From Microbacterium profundi (lineage in GTDB: Bacteria > Actinomycetota > Actinomycetes > Actinomycetales > Microbacteriaceae): DNA of 64,000 bases. Position 1 is the first letter of the stretch, and the number at the start of each line of letters is the position of its first letter. The notes beneath the pieces were generated by a model. That model worked only from the letters and a program-made list of their open reading frames with translations, was not told the DNA's origin and did not search any database. Both the position numbers and the translations under genes were made by a program. The stretch is from the NCBI RefSeq assembly GCF_000763375.1, contig NZ_JPSY01000001.1, positions 1,612,001 to 1,676,000 of the forward strand, written 5' to 3'. This document shows, one piece after another, positions 52,542 to 62,085 of the stretch.

Positions 52542-53609
52542 GTGACCGAGCCGATCCTTCCCCGCATCCGCCCAGAGATCGCCGCCCTCGCGCCGTACCG
52601 GCAGGGCAAGCAGGCGGGCCCCGATGCCTTCAAGCTCTCCAGCAACGAGAACCCGTTCGAGCCCCTGCCGTCGGTGCTCGAGGCGCTCGCGCACACCACG
52701 CCGATCAACCGCTATCCGGACGCCACTGCCACCCGTCTGCGCGAGCGCCTCGCGGCGCGCTACGGCGTCGAGCTCGACCAGGTGCATGTCGCCAGCGGAA
52801 GCGTCGCCATCCTGTATCAGCTGGTGCAGGCCGCGGCATCCGTCGGCGATGACGTCGTGTACGCCTGGCGCTCCTTCGAGGCCTATCCCGGGCTGCCTCT
52901 CGTCGCGGGCGCGACCGGCGTACAGGTTCCGCTGACCGCCGAGGGTCGCCACGATCTCGACGCGATGGCGGATGCCGTCACCGATCGCACCCGCGCCGTT
53001 CTGCTGTGCACGCCGAACAACCCCACCGGCCCGATCATCACGAGCGCAGAGTTCGCGGCGTTCATCGCAAGGGTGCCCGCCGACGTACTGGTCATTCTGG
53101 ATGAGGCGTACGCCGAGTTCGTCACGGCGGAGGACGCGGTCGACGGCCTCGGCGCCCGCGTGTTCGAGCGGCACCCGAACGTCGTGGTGCTGCGCACGTT
53201 CTCCAAGGCGTACGGCCTCGCCGGCCTCCGGGTCGGGTATGCGATCGGCCACGCCAAGGTTCTCGATGCGGCCAGGGCCACCGGCATCCCGCTGTCCGTC
53301 ACGGCCGCTGCTGAGACCGCCGCGATCGCCAGCCTCGACGCCGAGGCCGAACTCCTCGACCGGGTCGCGGTGATCGTCGAGCGCCGCGTGGCGTTGGTGA
53401 GCGCGCTGCGCGCGCAGGGCTGGGCGGTGCCGGAGAGCCAGGCCAACTTCGTGTGGCTGCCCACGGGGGAGCGCACCGACGAGATCGCCGCTGCGTTCGT
53501 GGCCGCCGACATCGTCGTCAGGCCGTTCTCGGGTGACGGCATCCGCATCTCCGTCGGCGAGGAGCCCTCCATCGACCGGGTGCTCCACGTCGCGTCCACC
53601 GTCCGCTGA
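52542..53609 (+). CDS. Histidinol-phosphate/aromatic aminotransferase (PLP)
   Basis: A 355-residue class II aminotransferase. Motifs: [32 protein letters not shown] and the Schiff-base lysine in [16 protein letters not shown]. It could be HisC or the related aromatic aminotransferase Pat; there are no his genes nearby. Start GTG 52542, five bases after the RhuM-Fic stop and 85 bp before the 2-oxoacid dehydrogenase genes. Confidence 0.85.
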   Translation: MTEPILPRIRPEIAALAPYRQGKQAGPDAFKLSSNENPFEPLPSVLEALAHTTPINRYPDATATRLRERLAARYGVELDQVHVASGSVAILYQLVQAAASVGDDVVYAWRSFEAYPGLPLVAGATGVQVPLTAEGRHDLDAMADAVTDRTRAVLLCTPNNPTGPIITSAEFAAFIARVPADVLVILDEAYAEFVTAEDAVDGLGARVFERHPNVVVLRTFSKAYGLAGLRVGYAIGHAKVLDAARATGIPLSVTAAAETAAIASLDAEAELLDRVAVIVERRVALVSALRAQGWAVPESQANFVWLPTGERTDEIAAAFVAADIVVRPFSGDGIRISVGEEPSIDRVLHVASTVR

Positions 53610-53694
53610 CCAGCGGCTTCTCCGGGCTCCGGGCAGATACGAGGGCGCCCTAGGTATGCGTGACGGGGCATGCCGGCTCGGATAGCGTAAGACG

Positions 53695-54828
53695 GTGACC
53701 TCGTCAGAGACCGATCTTGTCCGCGTCCTCGAGGCGGATGGCCGCTTCGCGCCCAGTCCTGCCGCCGAGCAGTATCTGCCGCTGATCGAAGCAATCAGTG
53801 ATGCAGAGCTCGAGCAGTTCTATCGCGACATGGTCGTCATCCGCGCCATCGACAATCAAGCCACGAACCTGCAGCGCCAGGGACAGTTGGCGCTCTGGCC
53901 GCCGAGTCGCGGACAGGAGGCGGCGCAGGTGGGATCCGCCCGCGCAGCGCGCACGCAGGACACGCTGTTCCCCTCGTACCGCGAGCACGCCGTCGCACGC
54001 ATCCGCGGCGTCGATCCGATCGGCATCATCAAGCTGATGCGCGGAATCTCGCACGGCGGCTGGGATCCGACGGATCCCGCCAACGGCAACACGCGGCTGT
54101 ACACCCTCGTGCTCGGCTCTCAGGTGCTGCACGCCACCGGCTACGCCATGGGCCTGAACTTCGGGGACCGCTCCGGCACCGGCGATCCGGAGCGCGATGA
54201 AGCCGTGATCGTCTACTACGGCGACGGCGCATCCAGTCAGGGCGACGTGCACGAGGCGATGGTCTTCGCCGCCAGCTATCAGACCCCGACGGTCTTCTTC
54301 CTGCAGAACAACCAGTGGGCGATCTCCGTTCCGGTCGCGACGCAGACCCGGGTGCCGTTCGCGCAGCGCAGCGCCGGTTACGGCATCGACAGCATCCGCG
54401 TCGACGGCAACGACGTGCTCGCAAGCTACGCCGTCTCGCGCGTCGCGCTCGACGAGGCGCGCGCGGGCAAGGGTCCCCGCGCGATCGAGGCGGAGACCTA
54501 CCGCCTCGGCGCGCACACGACCAGCGACGACCCGACGAAGTACCGCACCAGCGACGAGGAGCGCTCGTGGGAGCTGCGGGATCCGATCCCGCGCATGCGC
54601 ACCTTCCTCGAGGGGCGCGGCGCCGCCGGATCGCTCTTCGACGACGTGGATGCCGAGGCTGCGGATGCTGCGGATGATCTCCGCGTCCGCACACTCGCGA
54701 TCGAGTCGCCGCCGGCGAGCAAGATCTTCGATCACGTCTACAGCGAACCGCATCCGCTGATGGATGAGCAGCGCGCCTGGCGCGAGCAGTACGAAGCATC
54801 CTTCGAGCAGCCGGGAGCCCACGCATGA
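53695..54828 (+). CDS. 2-oxoacid dehydrogenase E1 component, alpha subunit
   Basis: A 377-residue thiamine-diphosphate E1alpha. The ThDP motif is GDGASSQGDVHEAMVFAAS, continuing FFLQNNQWAIS. With the next gene it makes the heterotetrameric E1 that decarboxylates pyruvate or branched-chain 2-oxoacids. Actinobacteria usually use homodimeric AceE for pyruvate, so a branched-chain role is more likely, but sequence alone cannot decide. It overlaps E1beta by 4 bp. Confidence 0.9.
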   Translation: MTSSETDLVRVLEADGRFAPSPAAEQYLPLIEAISDAELEQFYRDMVVIRAIDNQATNLQRQGQLALWPPSRGQEAAQVGSARAARTQDTLFPSYREHAVARIRGVDPIGIIKLMRGISHGGWDPTDPANGNTRLYTLVLGSQVLHATGYAMGLNFGDRSGTGDPERDEAVIVYYGDGASSQGDVHEAMVFAASYQTPTVFFLQNNQWAISVPVATQTRVPFAQRSAGYGIDSIRVDGNDVLASYAVSRVALDEARAGKGPRAIEAETYRLGAHTTSDDPTKYRTSDEERSWELRDPIPRMRTFLEGRGAAGSLFDDVDAEAADAADDLRVRTLAIESPPASKIFDHVYSEPHPLMDEQRAWREQYEASFEQPGAHA

Positions 54829-55805
54829 CGCTCGAGACGATGCCGCTGAGCAAGGCCCTCAACGCCGGCATGCGCAAGGCCATGGAGAACGACCCGAGCG
54901 TGCTGCTGATGGGCGAGGACATCGGGAAGCTCGGCGGGGTGTTCCGCATCACCGAGAACCTGCAGCGCGACTTCGGCGAGAAGCGCGTGCTGGACACGCC
55001 GCTCGCGGAGTCCGGCATCGTGGGAACGGCGATCGGTCTCGCGATGGCGGGTTTCCGCCCGGTCTGCGAGATCCAGTTCGACGGCTTCGTGTTCCCGGCA
55101 TTCGACCAGATCACCTCGCAGTTGGCGAAGATCACCAACCGGCACGAGGGTGCGCTCTCGATGCCGATCGTGATCCGCATCCCCTACGGCGGGCACATCG
55201 GTGCGATCGAGCATCACCAGGAGAGCCCCGAGGCCTACTTCGCGCACACCCCTGGTCTGCGGGTCGTGTCGCCGTCGACGCCGAATGACGCGTACTGGAT
55301 GATCCAGGAGGCCATCGCCTCGAACGATCCGGTCATCTTCCTGGAGCCGAAGAGCAAGTACTGGCAGAAGGGCGAGGTCGAACTGGAGCAGTCCGCGGCC
55401 CCGCTGCACTCGTCGCGCGTGGTGCGCACCGGCACGGATGTCACTCTGGTCGGTCACGGGGCCATGGTCACGACGCTCCTGCAGGCCGCCGCGCTCGCCG
55501 AGAGCGAGGGCACGAGCTGCGAGGTCGTCGATGTGCGTTCGCTGTCGCCGGTCGACTATGGACCCATCCTCGACTCGGCCCGCAAGACCGGTCGCGTGGT
55601 CTACGCGCAGGAGGCTGCGGGCTTCACGAGTGTCGGCAGCGAGATCGCCGCGACGGTGATGGAGCGCGCGTTCTACGCTCTCGAGGCTCCGGTGCTGCGG
55701 GTGTCGGGCTACGACGCCCCCTTCCCGCCCGCGAAGCTCGAGGGCACCTTCCTCCCGGATGCCGACCGCATCCTCGAGGCCGTCGACCGGTCACTGGCCT
55801 ACTGA
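54825..55805 (+). CDS. 2-oxoacid dehydrogenase E1 component, beta subunit
   Basis: A 326-residue transketolase-like subunit. Typical segments: LMGEDIGKLGGVF, DTPLAESGIVGTAIG and the C-terminal VRSLSPVDYG. It completes the E1 heterotetramer with the overlapping alpha gene. Confidence 0.92.
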   Translation: MTLETMPLSKALNAGMRKAMENDPSVLLMGEDIGKLGGVFRITENLQRDFGEKRVLDTPLAESGIVGTAIGLAMAGFRPVCEIQFDGFVFPAFDQITSQLAKITNRHEGALSMPIVIRIPYGGHIGAIEHHQESPEAYFAHTPGLRVVSPSTPNDAYWMIQEAIASNDPVIFLEPKSKYWQKGEVELEQSAAPLHSSRVVRTGTDVTLVGHGAMVTTLLQAAALAESEGTSCEVVDVRSLSPVDYGPILDSARKTGRVVYAQEAAGFTSVGSEIAATVMERAFYALEAPVLRVSGYDAPFPPAKLEGTFLPDADRILEAVDRSLAY

Positions 55806-55827
55806 ACTTGAGTGAGCCGAATCCCGC

Positions 55828-55887
55828 GGGTCGTTGAGCGAACGAAGTGAGACGAAACGCATTGAGTGAGCGCAGCGAGTCGAAATG
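55828..55887. repeat. Intergenic TTGAGCGA/GACGAAA repeat
   Basis: Two diverged units (GTTGAGCGAACGAAGTGAG, then TTGAGTGAGCGCAGCGAG) of the repeat found inverted near 63780 and 20360. They lie between E1beta and E2. Confidence 0.65.
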
Positions 55888-55914
55888 GCTTGCCCGAGCG
55901 AAAGGCACACCGCA

Positions 55915-57246
55915 ATGAGCACGCAGAACTTCAACCTCCCCGATGTCGGCGAGGGGCTGACCGAGGCCGAGATCGTCACGTGGAAGGTCGCCCCCGGTGA
56001 CGATGTCGCGATCAACGACGTGATCTGCGAGATCGAGACGGCCAAGTCGCTCGTCGAGCTGCCGTCGCCGTACGCGGGCGTCGTCGGCAATCTGCTGGTC
56101 GGCGAGGGCACGACCGTCGAGGTCGGCACCCCCATCATCAGCTTCGTATCGGATGCTGCGCCCGCGGCAGCCCCGCAGCCCGCTGCTCCTGCGGAGGAGG
56201 CCGGCGGCTCGGTACTCGTCGGTTACGGCACCGGCGCCGGCGCGACCTCTCGTCGTACCCGTGCCGCCGTGCGGCCGGTGCGTTCGTCGGTGGGAGTCAT
56301 CGCGAAGCCCCCGATCCGCAAGCTCGCCCGCGACCTCAATGTCGACCTGTCCTCGGTCAGCCCGACAGGCGCTGACGGCGAGGTCACCCGCGACGACGTG
56401 GTGAAGCAGGCCTCGCAGGCGAGCGTGTTCCGCAACATCGAGACTCCGGAGTGGGGCGCAGTGCGCGAGGAGACCGTGGCGCCGAAGAGCGCACCGGTCG
56501 GGCTCGCTCGCGGGGTCGCCGCATCGGCTGCTCACGATTCGGATGCGCGCACCGAGTCGATCCCCGTCAAGGGCGTGCGCAAGGTCAGCGCCTCCGCCAT
56601 GGTGCAGAGCGCGTACACCGCGCCGCACGTCACGGTCTGGAAGGAAGTCGACGCGACGCGCACGATGGAGCTCGTCAAGCGCCTGAAGACCTCAGCGGAC
56701 TACGCCGACATCAAGGTGTCGCCGCTGCTGATCGTGGCGCGCGCCGTGATCTGGGCCGTACGCCGCAACCCGATGGTCAACGCGGCCTGGGTCGAGACCG
56801 AAGGCGGCGCCGAGATATCGGTGCGCCACTACGTCAACCTCGGCATCGCCGCGGCGACCCCGCGCGGGCTGCTCGTGCCCAACATCAAGGACGCGCAGGA
56901 CCTCAACATGCGAGAGCTCGCGCGGGCGCTCAACCGCCTCACCCTGACCGCACGCGAGGGCAAGACGCCACCTGCCGATCAGCAGGGCGGCACGATCACG
57001 ATCACCAACATCGGAGTGTTCGGGATGGATGCCGGCACCCCGATCATCAACCCCGGCGAGGCCGGTATCGTGGCGATGGGCACGATCAGCCAGAAGCCGT
57101 GGGTCGTCGACGGGGAGGTGCGTCCGCGGTTCGTGACCACGGTCGCAGGGTCCTTCGATCACCGCGTCATCGACGGCGACGGCATGAGCCGCTTCATCGC
57201 CGACGTCGCCTCCATCCTGGAAGAGCCCGCGCTGCTGGTGGACTGA
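55915..57246 (+). CDS. Dihydrolipoamide acyltransferase E2
   Basis: A 443-residue E2. One lipoyl domain carries Lys44 in [10 protein letters not shown]; a Pro/Ala linker, a peripheral-subunit-binding domain ([15 protein letters not shown]) and the catalytic domain with the HxxxDG motif ([11 protein letters not shown]) follow. It transfers the acyl group from E1 to CoA. ATG 55915 was preferred to the in-frame ATG at 55885, which lies in repeat DNA. No E3 (lpd) gene is adjacent. Confidence 0.93.
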   Translation: MSTQNFNLPDVGEGLTEAEIVTWKVAPGDDVAINDVICEIETAKSLVELPSPYAGVVGNLLVGEGTTVEVGTPIISFVSDAAPAAAPQPAAPAEEAGGSVLVGYGTGAGATSRRTRAAVRPVRSSVGVIAKPPIRKLARDLNVDLSSVSPTGADGEVTRDDVVKQASQASVFRNIETPEWGAVREETVAPKSAPVGLARGVAASAAHDSDARTESIPVKGVRKVSASAMVQSAYTAPHVTVWKEVDATRTMELVKRLKTSADYADIKVSPLLIVARAVIWAVRRNPMVNAAWVETEGGAEISVRHYVNLGIAAATPRGLLVPNIKDAQDLNMRELARALNRLTLTAREGKTPPADQQGGTITITNIGVFGMDAGTPIINPGEAGIVAMGTISQKPWVVDGEVRPRFVTTVAGSFDHRVIDGDGMSRFIADVASILEEPALLVD

Positions 57247-57287
57247 TGTGAGACCTCGTTGAACGACCAAGGGAGGGGCGTCTACTG

Positions 57288-57479
57288 ATGTCAAACTTTG
57301 CTGATGACCTCAACGCGTGGGTTGGGCGACAGGCCCAGTCCTCTGTGGAAGAGCAGATACTCGCCGCCTATGCGGAGGAGCATCCTGCTCCCGAGGGGCA
57401 GGAATGGTTTGTGGCGGGGCAGCAACGCGAGAGCGATGGGATCGCCTACCGCTTCGACTTGCGAGATGCCTCGGAGTGA
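57288..57479 (+). CDS. Small hypothetical protein (63 aa)
   Basis: An intact 63-residue acidic ORF preceded by GGGAGGGG about eight bases before the ATG. Not recognised. Coding-like composition (mixed hydrophobic/acidic helix, then QEWFVAGQQRE) and lack of an opposing gene support it. It ends 14 bp from the convergent ROK gene. Confidence 0.5.
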   Translation: MSNFADDLNAWVGRQAQSSVEEQILAAYAEEHPAPEGQEWFVAGQQRESDGIAYRFDLRDASE

Positions 57480-57492
57480 CGAGAAATCGCCG

Positions 57493-58713
57493 CTAGGCGA
57501 GCTCGCTGAGCCGCTGCTCCGCCAGTCGGGGCACCGCCCGCTCGCGCGCCGCACGACGTGCGGTCGCGATGGCCCCGACGGAGACGACCTCGGCGCCCAG
57601 CGTTGATGCGAGGATCTCCGGCGCCGGCAGATGAAGCTCATCGGGGAGGATGCGCCGGGCTGCGGCGAGCACGGGCTCGATGCTCTCGGCGACCGCCCCG
57701 CACACGATCACGCGCGAAGGGTCGTACATGCTGCCGAGCACTCCGACGACGCGCGCCAGGGTCGCACCGACGCGGTCGGTGATACGCACGGCGTCGGCGT
57801 CTCCCGAGGCGGCGAGCGTCAGCACGAGGCGTGGGTCGATGTGCCGCCTACCGGCAAGGTGTCCGAGGGCGCTGTCGACCGTGATCTCGCCGTTCTCGAC
57901 CGCGGCGCGAACCTGATCCTGAACGGCGTATCTGAGCCCGAAGGCCGAGCCGACACCCACGATGTGGTCGAACACGATGCTCTCGCCGACGCCGCCGTGC
58001 GCACCGTGCAGCACGTGCCCGTCGACGACGACTCCACCGCCGAAGCGCTCGCTGGCGAGCAGGGCGACGTAGTCGCGGCATCCGATCGCCGCTCCGACCG
58101 CGCCTTCGGCGATCGCAGCGAGCTGCGCGTCGTTCTTGATCTCCACGACGGGAGCCCAGTCGCGCAGTGCGTCGGCGAGGCCGGGGTTCGTCCGCTCCCA
58201 GAAACCGTCGGGATGCGGTGGCGAGACGCCGTCGCGGTTCACGGGGGCGGCGACGCCGGCGCAGAGCGCGAGCACACGGTCGCGGAGGATGCCGGCCTCG
58301 TCGAGTGCCGCACGCAGCTGCTCGAGGATCGTCGCCCTGCGCTCGTCGGCCGACTGGCCCGAGGAGATCTCCACCCGGTGATGCGCGAGCGTCCGGTCGA
58401 TCGGATCCGCGACGGTCACGGCGAGGTGCGTGTCGCCGGCGTCGATGCCGACGACGACGCCGAGGTCGGGGGAGAGGGCGAAACGCCGTGCGGGGCGCCC
58501 GGAGCGGTAGCTCCCGGCGGCGCGGGCATTGGGGAGTTCGTGCAGCATGTCGGCGCCGACCAGGGTGTCGATCGCATCGATCGCGGTGGAACGGGTGAGC
58601 GCGGTGCTGGCCATGACGTCGCTGGCGGTGAAGTCGCCGGCATCCCAGGCGAAGTCGAGCACGGCGCCGACGCTCGCGCGTCCGGTTCCGAGACCTCTCG
58701 AGACTTCTGTCAC
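57493..58713 (-). CDS. ROK-family regulator lacking the zinc motif
   Basis: A 406-residue ROK protein with an N-terminal winged-helix region (FTASDVMASTALTRSTAIDAID). The kinase-like domain has VVGIDAGDTHLAV and EIKNDAQLAAIAEG. The family's CxCGxxGCxE zinc motif is absent; where it is expected the sequence is GESIVFDHIVGVGSAFGL without cysteine. It is divergent from a sugar ABC operon with alpha-glucosidase and probably represses it via the TGAGAG dyad. Confidence 0.88.
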   Translation of the reverse strand: MTEVSRGLGTGRASVGAVLDFAWDAGDFTASDVMASTALTRSTAIDAIDTLVGADMLHELPNARAAGSYRSGRPARRFALSPDLGVVVGIDAGDTHLAVTVADPIDRTLAHHRVEISSGQSADERRATILEQLRAALDEAGILRDRVLALCAGVAAPVNRDGVSPPHPDGFWERTNPGLADALRDWAPVVEIKNDAQLAAIAEGAVGAAIGCRDYVALLASERFGGGVVVDGHVLHGAHGGVGESIVFDHIVGVGSAFGLRYAVQDQVRAAVENGEITVDSALGHLAGRRHIDPRLVLTLAASGDADAVRITDRVGATLARVVGVLGSMYDPSRVIVCGAVAESIEPVLAAARRILPDELHLPAPEILASTLGAEVVSVGAIATARRAARERAVPRLAEQRLSELA

Positions 58714-58739
58714 ACCCCTTGACCTTCCTGACGTTCCAA

Positions 58740-58756
58740 TGAGAGAGTACCTCTCA
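58740..58756. promoter_or_regulatory. Dyad TGAGAG-N5-CTCTCA, probable ROK operator
   Basis: A 17-bp inverted repeat with perfect 6-bp arms in the 99-bp gap between the ROK gene and the ABC operon. A TAGATT -10-like element follows at 58763-58768. Confidence 0.5.
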
Positions 58757-58812
58757 GCAGAATAGATTCGCTCGCTAGATTTAGTGGACGGATCTACAGG
58801 ATCGGGAGGACG

Positions 58813-60141
58813 ATGGTGTCTGAGAAACGAACACGGGCGTTGCGGATGACCGCCGGGGCCCTCGGCCTCGCGATGGTCGGGGCCGCCCTCACGAGCTGTG
58901 CGGCCGGCTCAGGTGCGGAGACGATCCGCTTCACGTTCAACAAACGCGAGGCGATCCCGTTCATGACCGAGCTCGTCGCCGAGTACAACTCGTCTCAGGA
59001 CGACGTGCGGGTGGAGATCGACACGTCGGGGCCGGACGTCATCTCGGCCAGCTTCGTGCGCGGCAACCCGCCCGACCTCATCCTCGGCAACTACAACTAC
59101 GAGATCGCGCGCTTCGTGCAGCGCTGCGCCCTCACCGATCTCTCCGACACGGATGCGGCGGCCGGCATCCGGGACGACCTGCAGCCGCTCATGGAGCAGT
59201 ACGGATCGTGCGAAGGCCGCACGAGCGCACTGCCCTACTCGGTGATGGCGGCCTCCGTGATCTACAACAAGGAGATCTTCGAGGAGCAGGGGCTCGAGGT
59301 CCCGCAGACGTGGGACGAGCTGATCGCGCTCTGCGAGCAGCTGAAAGGGGCGGGTATCGACCCGTTCTACGCCACGTTCAAGGACGACTGGACCGTGGGG
59401 CAGGGCTGGTACGACTACACGATCGGCGGCTCTATCGACACGATCGACTTCTTCGACACCATGGCGGTCGAAGGCGCCGCGGTCGGCCCGGACTCCGAGG
59501 TCTCGTTCGAGAAGGAGTTCGCCGAGCCCATGGCGCAGATGATGCAGCTCGCAGACGAATACACGAATGCGGATGCCGCGAGCCGAGGCTACGGCGACGG
59601 CAACCTCGCCTTCAGTAAAGGCGAGGCGGCGATGTACCTGCAGGGGCCGTGGGCGTTCAGCGAGATCGCGAAGACCGCGCCCGACCTCGAGCTCGGCACC
59701 TTCCCCCTGCCCATGACCGATGACCCGGCCGACCTCGGCGTCCGGGTGAACATGGACCTCGGCGCGATGATCCCCGAGGGATCGCGGCACCAGGAGGCGG
59801 CGCGCGATTTCCTCGAGTATCTGTACCTGCCCGAGAACATCGAGACCTACAACGCGTCGCAGCTCGGCTTCACCCCGACCAAGGATGCTCCGGCCCCGGA
59901 TGATCCGCGCATCGAGGGGATGATCGACTACTACGAGAACGGGCAGATCTATCAGGGGCCATCGGTGCTCGTGCCCAAGACGATCCCGGTGATGAACTAC
60001 GCGCAGGCGATGGTGCTCGGCGCCTCGACCACTTCGACGCTGCGCACCATGGACGCGGATTGGGCTCGCATCGCCTTCCGCGCGCCGATCCCGACCACAG
60101 GCGATGCGGCCGCCGGCGAGACAGAGGAGTCCGCACCGTGA
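58813..60141 (+). CDS. Sugar ABC transporter substrate-binding lipoprotein
   Basis: A 442-residue binding protein with signal peptide and lipobox LTSC (Cys29). The family-1 fold is evident (IRFTFNKREAIPFMTELVAEYN, AMYLQGPWAFSE). It lies first in an operon with two permeases and a GH13 alpha-glucosidase, so an alpha-glucoside such as maltose, trehalose or isomaltose is a reasonable substrate, by inference. It overlaps the first permease by 4 bp. Confidence 0.92.
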   Translation: MVSEKRTRALRMTAGALGLAMVGAALTSCAAGSGAETIRFTFNKREAIPFMTELVAEYNSSQDDVRVEIDTSGPDVISASFVRGNPPDLILGNYNYEIARFVQRCALTDLSDTDAAAGIRDDLQPLMEQYGSCEGRTSALPYSVMAASVIYNKEIFEEQGLEVPQTWDELIALCEQLKGAGIDPFYATFKDDWTVGQGWYDYTIGGSIDTIDFFDTMAVEGAAVGPDSEVSFEKEFAEPMAQMMQLADEYTNADAASRGYGDGNLAFSKGEAAMYLQGPWAFSEIAKTAPDLELGTFPLPMTDDPADLGVRVNMDLGAMIPEGSRHQEAARDFLEYLYLPENIETYNASQLGFTPTKDAPAPDDPRIEGMIDYYENGQIYQGPSVLVPKTIPVMNYAQAMVLGASTTSTLRTMDADWARIAFRAPIPTTGDAAAGETEESAP

Positions 60142-61094
60142 GCACCACCGCATCCGCGAACATCACGCGGCCGAACAGCCCGACGACGGACACGACCGCC
60201 ATCGTCACCGGGCAGGGGCGCAGGCTCCGTCGGCACACCCGAAGAGTTGAGCCGATCTACTACCTGTTCCTGCTACCGACCATCGTGCTGTTCACTCTCG
60301 CGATCACTCTTCCGGCCGTCATGGGGATCTTCTTCAGCTTCACGGACTCGATCGGCATCGGCGAGTGGAGCTTCAACGGATTGACCAACTACATCGCGAT
60401 GTTCGGCGACCCGGCGATCCTGCAGAGCTACCTGTTCACGTTCGGCTTCTCGATCGCCACCGTGATCGTGGTCAACGTGATCGCATTCCTCCTGGCTGTG
60501 GGACTGACCTCCCGCATCCGCTTCAAGACCGGGCTGCGCACGATCTTCGTGATCCCGATGGTGATCTCGGGCATCATCATCGCCTACGTGTTCAACTTCC
60601 TGTTCTCGAACTCGATTCCTGCCGCTGGTGCGGCCACCGGCATCGGTTGGCTCGAGACGAGTCTGCTGGCCAACCCCGACCTCGCCTGGGTGGCGATCGT
60701 GGTGGTGACCGCATGGCAGGCCGTTCCCGGTGCGCTGCTGATCTACATCGCCGGCCTGCTCTCGGTGCCGAACGAGGTGTACGAGGCGGCGAGCATCGAC
60801 GGAGCGAGCAAGACCCAGCAGCTGACACGCATCACGATCCCGCTCGTCGCGGGATACGTCGTGATCAATGTGATCCTCGGGTTCAAGGGCTTCCTGAACG
60901 CCTACGACATCATCGTCGGCCTCACCAACGGCGGCCCAGGGACCGCGACCCGCAGCGTCGCGATGACGATCATCGCGGGCTTCAACAGCGGCGACTACGC
61001 CTATCAGATGGCCAACGCGACGATCTTCTTCATCGTCGCCGTACTCATATCCCTGCTTCAGCTCTCGCTGACCCGCGGAAGGAATGCGCTCTGA
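60138..61094 (+). CDS. Carbohydrate ABC transporter permease (MalF type)
   Basis: A 318-residue permease with six helices; the EAA loop is EAASIDGASKTQQLTRITIPL and LTNGGPGTAT is the usual sugar-permease motif. GTG 60138 overlaps the binding-protein stop by 4 bp; its TGA shares a base with the next ATG. Confidence 0.93.
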   Translation: MSTTASANITRPNSPTTDTTAIVTGQGRRLRRHTRRVEPIYYLFLLPTIVLFTLAITLPAVMGIFFSFTDSIGIGEWSFNGLTNYIAMFGDPAILQSYLFTFGFSIATVIVVNVIAFLLAVGLTSRIRFKTGLRTIFVIPMVISGIIIAYVFNFLFSNSIPAAGAATGIGWLETSLLANPDLAWVAIVVVTAWQAVPGALLIYIAGLLSVPNEVYEAASIDGASKTQQLTRITIPLVAGYVVINVILGFKGFLNAYDIIVGLTNGGPGTATRSVAMTIIAGFNSGDYAYQMANATIFFIVAVLISLLQLSLTRGRNAL

Positions 61095-61972
61095 TGTCGA
61101 CGCAGACGCTCACCACCATCCCCACTTCGGGCAAGAAGCCGCGCGTGCGTATGGAGCGCGTCAACTGGTCGGGCACGATCATCCTGATCCTGTGCGCTGT
61201 CACCGTGCTGCTGCCGCTGTACGTGACCATCTCGATGGCGTTCAAGACCACGGGGCAGGCGGTCGACGGCAACGCCTTCTCGCTTCCCGCGCCGTTCAGC
61301 ATCGACGGGTTCGTCGAAGCATGGAATCTCACGAAGTTCCCAGTCGGAGCGGCCATCTCGCTGCTGGTGACTGCGGGAACCGTGATCGCGACGATCGTGC
61401 TCGCCGCCTTCGCCTCGTACGCGATCGTGCGCAACTGGGACCGGCGACTGTTCCGCTACTCGTTCTTCTACCTGCTCGCGGCGATGTTCATCCCGTTCCC
61501 GGTGGTGGCGCTGCCGCAGATCCAGCTCACCGGACGCGTCGGACTCGACAACCCGCTGGGCGTGATCATCCTCGCGACGATGTTCCAGCTCAGCTTCAGC
61601 GTGCTGCTGTTCACCGCCTTCCTGCGGTCGATCCCGATCGAGCTGGAGGAGAGCGCGCGCATCGACGGAGCGACGACGTGGCAGACGTTCTGGCAGCTGA
61701 TCTTCCCGCTCCTCGCACCGATGAGCGCGACAGTCGGCATCTTCGCGTTCCTCTACGCCTGGAACGACTTCATGATGCCGTCATTGATCATCTCCGACCC
61801 GGCGCTGCAGACGCTCCCGGTGCGCCAGAACCTGTTCCAGACGCAGTTCAGCAACAACTACAACGTCTCGTTCGCCTCGTATCTGATGGCGATGGCCCCG
61901 GCGATCCTGGCGTACCTGTTCACGCAGCGCTTCGTCATGGAGGGCGTCACGCAGGGCGCTGTCAAGGGCTGA
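61094..61972 (+). CDS. Carbohydrate ABC transporter permease (MalG type)
   Basis: A 292-residue permease with six helices; the EAA loop is EESARIDGATTWQTFWQLIFPL. Joined to the MalF-type gene by a TGATG overlap. No ATPase gene is present, so an MsiK-like ATPase from elsewhere must serve the importer. Confidence 0.93.
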   Translation: MSTQTLTTIPTSGKKPRVRMERVNWSGTIILILCAVTVLLPLYVTISMAFKTTGQAVDGNAFSLPAPFSIDGFVEAWNLTKFPVGAAISLLVTAGTVIATIVLAAFASYAIVRNWDRRLFRYSFFYLLAAMFIPFPVVALPQIQLTGRVGLDNPLGVIILATMFQLSFSVLLFTAFLRSIPIELEESARIDGATTWQTFWQLIFPLLAPMSATVGIFAFLYAWNDFMMPSLIISDPALQTLPVRQNLFQTQFSNNYNVSFASYLMAMAPAILAYLFTQRFVMEGVTQGAVKG

Positions 61973-61985
61973 CATCATGACCACC

Positions 61986-62009
61986 GGTCCCTGAGCCTGT
62001 CGAAGGGCC
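61986..62009. repeat. Intergenic element around CCTGAGCCTGTCGAAGG
   Basis: A short element of the kind often scattered between genes in Microbacteriaceae, 13 bp after the MalG-type gene. Confidence 0.5.
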
Positions 62010-62019
62010 CGCACCGCAC

Positions 62020-62063
62020 CATCACCGCAAGACCACCGCAAGACCACTGCAAGACCACCGCAA
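62020..62063. repeat. Four 11-bp tandem repeats (GACCACCGCAA)
   Basis: Units at 62020, 62031, 62042 and 62053 with one to three mismatches, just before the AAGGAG site of the GH13 gene. The spacing could tune expression through slippage, but no effect is shown. Confidence 0.8.
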
Positions 62064-62085
62064 GAAAGAAGGAGCACCACCCGTC

